Of a stretch of DNA of 7,877 nt, positions 6,566-7,877 are shown in pieces. The first letter of the stretch is position 1, and each line of letters begins with the position of its first letter. Source of the DNA: Gammaproteobacteria bacterium. GTDB lineage: Bacteria > Pseudomonadota > Gammaproteobacteria > DSM-16500. The notes beneath the pieces are model-generated. The model was not told where the DNA came from, did not search any database, and saw nothing but the letters and a program-made list of their open reading frames with translations. The DNA lies in assembly GCA_021323555.1 (NCBI GenBank), contig JAJONP010000092.1, forward strand, positions 1-7,877. The letters run 5' to 3'. Made by a program: the position numbers and the translations under genes.

Positions 6566-7672
6566 ATGTCAGACTCAAACACGCTCTACTGGTTAGTAGC
6601 GACACGCTTGCCAGAAATAGGCCCCATCACTTTTCATGCCTGGTTGGCATTGTTTGGTGATATTCATGTTTTATTCACTGCGACTCAATCAGAATTGGCG
6701 AACGCAGGGCTTTCAGCAAAACAAATTTATGCGTTGCAAAATCCCGATTGGGAGGCAGCTAAAAAAGATTTAACGTGGTGCGAAAAAAACGCGTGTACTA
6801 TTATTACGTGCGTTGATCCCGCTTATCCTAGATTATTACGAGAAATACCTGATGCACCTTTAGTATTATATGTGCGAGGTGACATCACTTTATTAAATCA
6901 ACCTCAACTCGCGATTGTCGGTTCTCGTAATCCTACTCCCTCCGGCAGAGAGCTTGCTTATCATTTTGCTTCTACTTTGGTTAAAGCGGGATTACATATT
7001 ACAAGTGGGCTTGCTTTAGGTATTGATGCCGCGAGTCATCGGGGGGCGTTAGACAGTGGTGGTAAAACGCTTGCTGTCTTTGGTACGGGATTACATTATA
7101 TTTATCCGCATAATCATCGAAAATTAGCAGAAGACATTACATCGAATGGCTTATTGGTTTCCGAATTTTCACCGTATGAACCTCCTCAAGCAAACCATTT
7201 TCCTCGCCGAAATCGCACTATTAGCGGACTTAGTTTGGGTGTTCTTGTGGTGGAGGCGGCTTTGCGCAGTGGATCGCTCATCACCGCTCGTTATGCCAAT
7301 GAACAAGGCCGTGAAATATTTGCTATCCCAGGCTCTATTCATAATCCTCTTGCACATGGCTGTCATCATTTAATTCGTCAAGGCGCGAAATTAGTGGAAA
7401 CGGCCACAGATATCTTGGAAGAATTAGGTACACTACATTCGGCACTCACTTCAACAAAAACACCGCTAAAGAGTATCGCAGACCCAAAAAAGCATGATAC
7501 ACTCGCCTCTCCTGTACGAGCATTACTTGCACAAGTGGGTTATGAAGCCACGTCTTTAGATGCAATTATCCTGCGTAGTGGATTGACGGCAAGCGAAGTT
7601 TCCTCCATGCTGTTGTCCTTAGAGCTGCAAGGTTTTTTGAAAACAGTTCGTGGCGGGTATCAACGCATATAA
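6566..7672 (+). CDS. dprA: DNA-processing protein DprA (Smf)
   Basis: Cytoplasmic protein that binds incoming single-stranded DNA and loads RecA during natural transformation. It has 368 residues. An N-terminal helical region (LPEIGPITFHAWLALFG near 15-31) resembles the SAM/HhH-like domain. The Rossmann-like DNA-binding core follows: VGSRNPTPSG from 118, SGLALGIDAASHRGAL with Gly152-Ile-Asp154, FGTGLHYIYPHNH, FPRRNRTISGLS at 212-223, EAALRSGSLITA, and the PGS...H.LI stretch. A C-terminal winged helix (DprA_WH) covers about 315-368, so the protein is complete. The start at 6566 has only a weak GGAAA site about seven bases upstream, but the N-terminus fits relatives. It is followed after 19 bases by smg, the usual gammaproteobacterial order. 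No clear promoter was found in the 149-base spacer. Presence of dprA alone does not prove competence. Confidence 0.97.
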   Translation: MSDSNTLYWLVATRLPEIGPITFHAWLALFGDIHVLFTATQSELANAGLSAKQIYALQNPDWEAAKKDLTWCEKNACTIITCVDPAYPRLLREIPDAPLVLYVRGDITLLNQPQLAIVGSRNPTPSGRELAYHFASTLVKAGLHITSGLALGIDAASHRGALDSGGKTLAVFGTGLHYIYPHNHRKLAEDITSNGLLVSEFSPYEPPQANHFPRRNRTISGLSLGVLVVEAALRSGSLITARYANEQGREIFAIPGSIHNPLAHGCHHLIRQGAKLVETATDILEELGTLHSALTSTKTPLKSIADPKKHDTLASPVRALLAQVGYEATSLDAIILRSGLTASEVSSMLLSLELQGFLKTVRGGYQRI

Positions 7673-7691
7673 CATCATTTAGCGGGTCACT

Positions 7692-7877
7692 ATGTTTGAA
7701 GTATTAATGTTTTTGTTTGAAAACTATATGAATAGTACAGCCGCGCTTAGGGTAGACAATGAAACTATTCTGCTTGAGCTGGAAAGGATGGGGTTTGATC
7801 GCTATGAAGTGGGTCGTGCCTTGCTATGGCTGGATGGGCTTATTCAATTCCAATTAACAGTAGTGCCTCGCCATAAG
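7692..7877 (+). CDS. smg: Smg family protein (DUF494), 5' part only
   Basis: The first 62 codons of a gene cut off by the window end. It begins MFEVLMFLFENYM and continues through LRVDNETILLELERMGFD, then VGRALLWLDGL. This aligns residue for residue with E. coli Smg (MFDVLMYLFETYI...LRVD...GFD...ALLWLEKL). The family is a small conserved gammaproteobacterial protein of unresolved function, normally encoded between dprA and topA. The 19-base gap after dprA and the same strand suggest cotranscription. The upstream AGCGGG is a weak ribosome-binding sequence. Confidence 0.93.
   Translation, partial: MFEVLMFLFENYMNSTAALRVDNETILLELERMGFDRYEVGRALLWLDGLIQFQLTVVPRHK

Noticed and set aside
7146..7373. 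Frames on both strands inside dprA (7146-7373 plus, 7169-7369 minus)
   Set aside because: They lie inside the conserved catalytic core of dprA and have no motifs of their own.

Overview
The window looks like chromosomal DNA from an AT-rich gammaproteobacterium. The housekeeping proteins are clearly gammaproteobacterial: a PykA-type pyruvate kinase, Pgk, and a DprA-Smg pair in the usual gammaproteobacterial order. The AT-rich coding and the large Gln/Glu-rich coiled-coil protein resemble host-associated Legionellales (Coxiellaceae/Diplorickettsiaceae-like). That placement is an inference from style, not from a marker gene.

Layout. (1) Positions 81-2725, minus strand: a two-gene glycolytic operon, pgk then pykA, joined by a 4-base ATGA start/stop overlap. 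It covers two ATP-yielding steps of lower glycolysis. (2) 2726-2903: a divergent intergenic region holding the pgk ribosome-binding site, a possible weak pgk promoter, and a near-consensus sigma70 promoter (TTGACA-N16-TATGAT) for the gene to the right. (3) 2904-5018, plus strand: a 704-residue protein I cannot assign to a family. It has a basic N-terminus, fifteen 15-bp in-frame QQQEE-type repeats, a long coiled coil, a nine-serine run, and a C-terminal half with two clear and one degenerate copy of an 'HAxxNPxSxTA...LREQYxxDVT' module. (4) 5019-5294: a strong hairpin just after that gene, a spacer without a convincing gene, then a palindromic operator-like element overlapping a strong promoter. 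(5) 5295-6416, plus: an AAA-type ATPase with a DUF4143/PD-(D/E)xK-like C-terminus. Its real start is probably 5295, which would make the mRNA leaderless or nearly so. (6) 6566-7672, plus: dprA, followed by the first 62 codons of smg, cut by the window edge.

Reading. Conserved core genes lie on both sides (pgk-pykA on the left, dprA-smg on the right), and the roughly 3.5 kb between them holds two accessory-type genes, each with its own promoter. The region most worth attention is the unassigned 704-residue protein, which has the composition of a secreted or host-interacting protein, and the self-contained ATPase cassette with its palindromic promoter. No tRNA, rRNA, CRISPR array or intact insertion sequence was seen.
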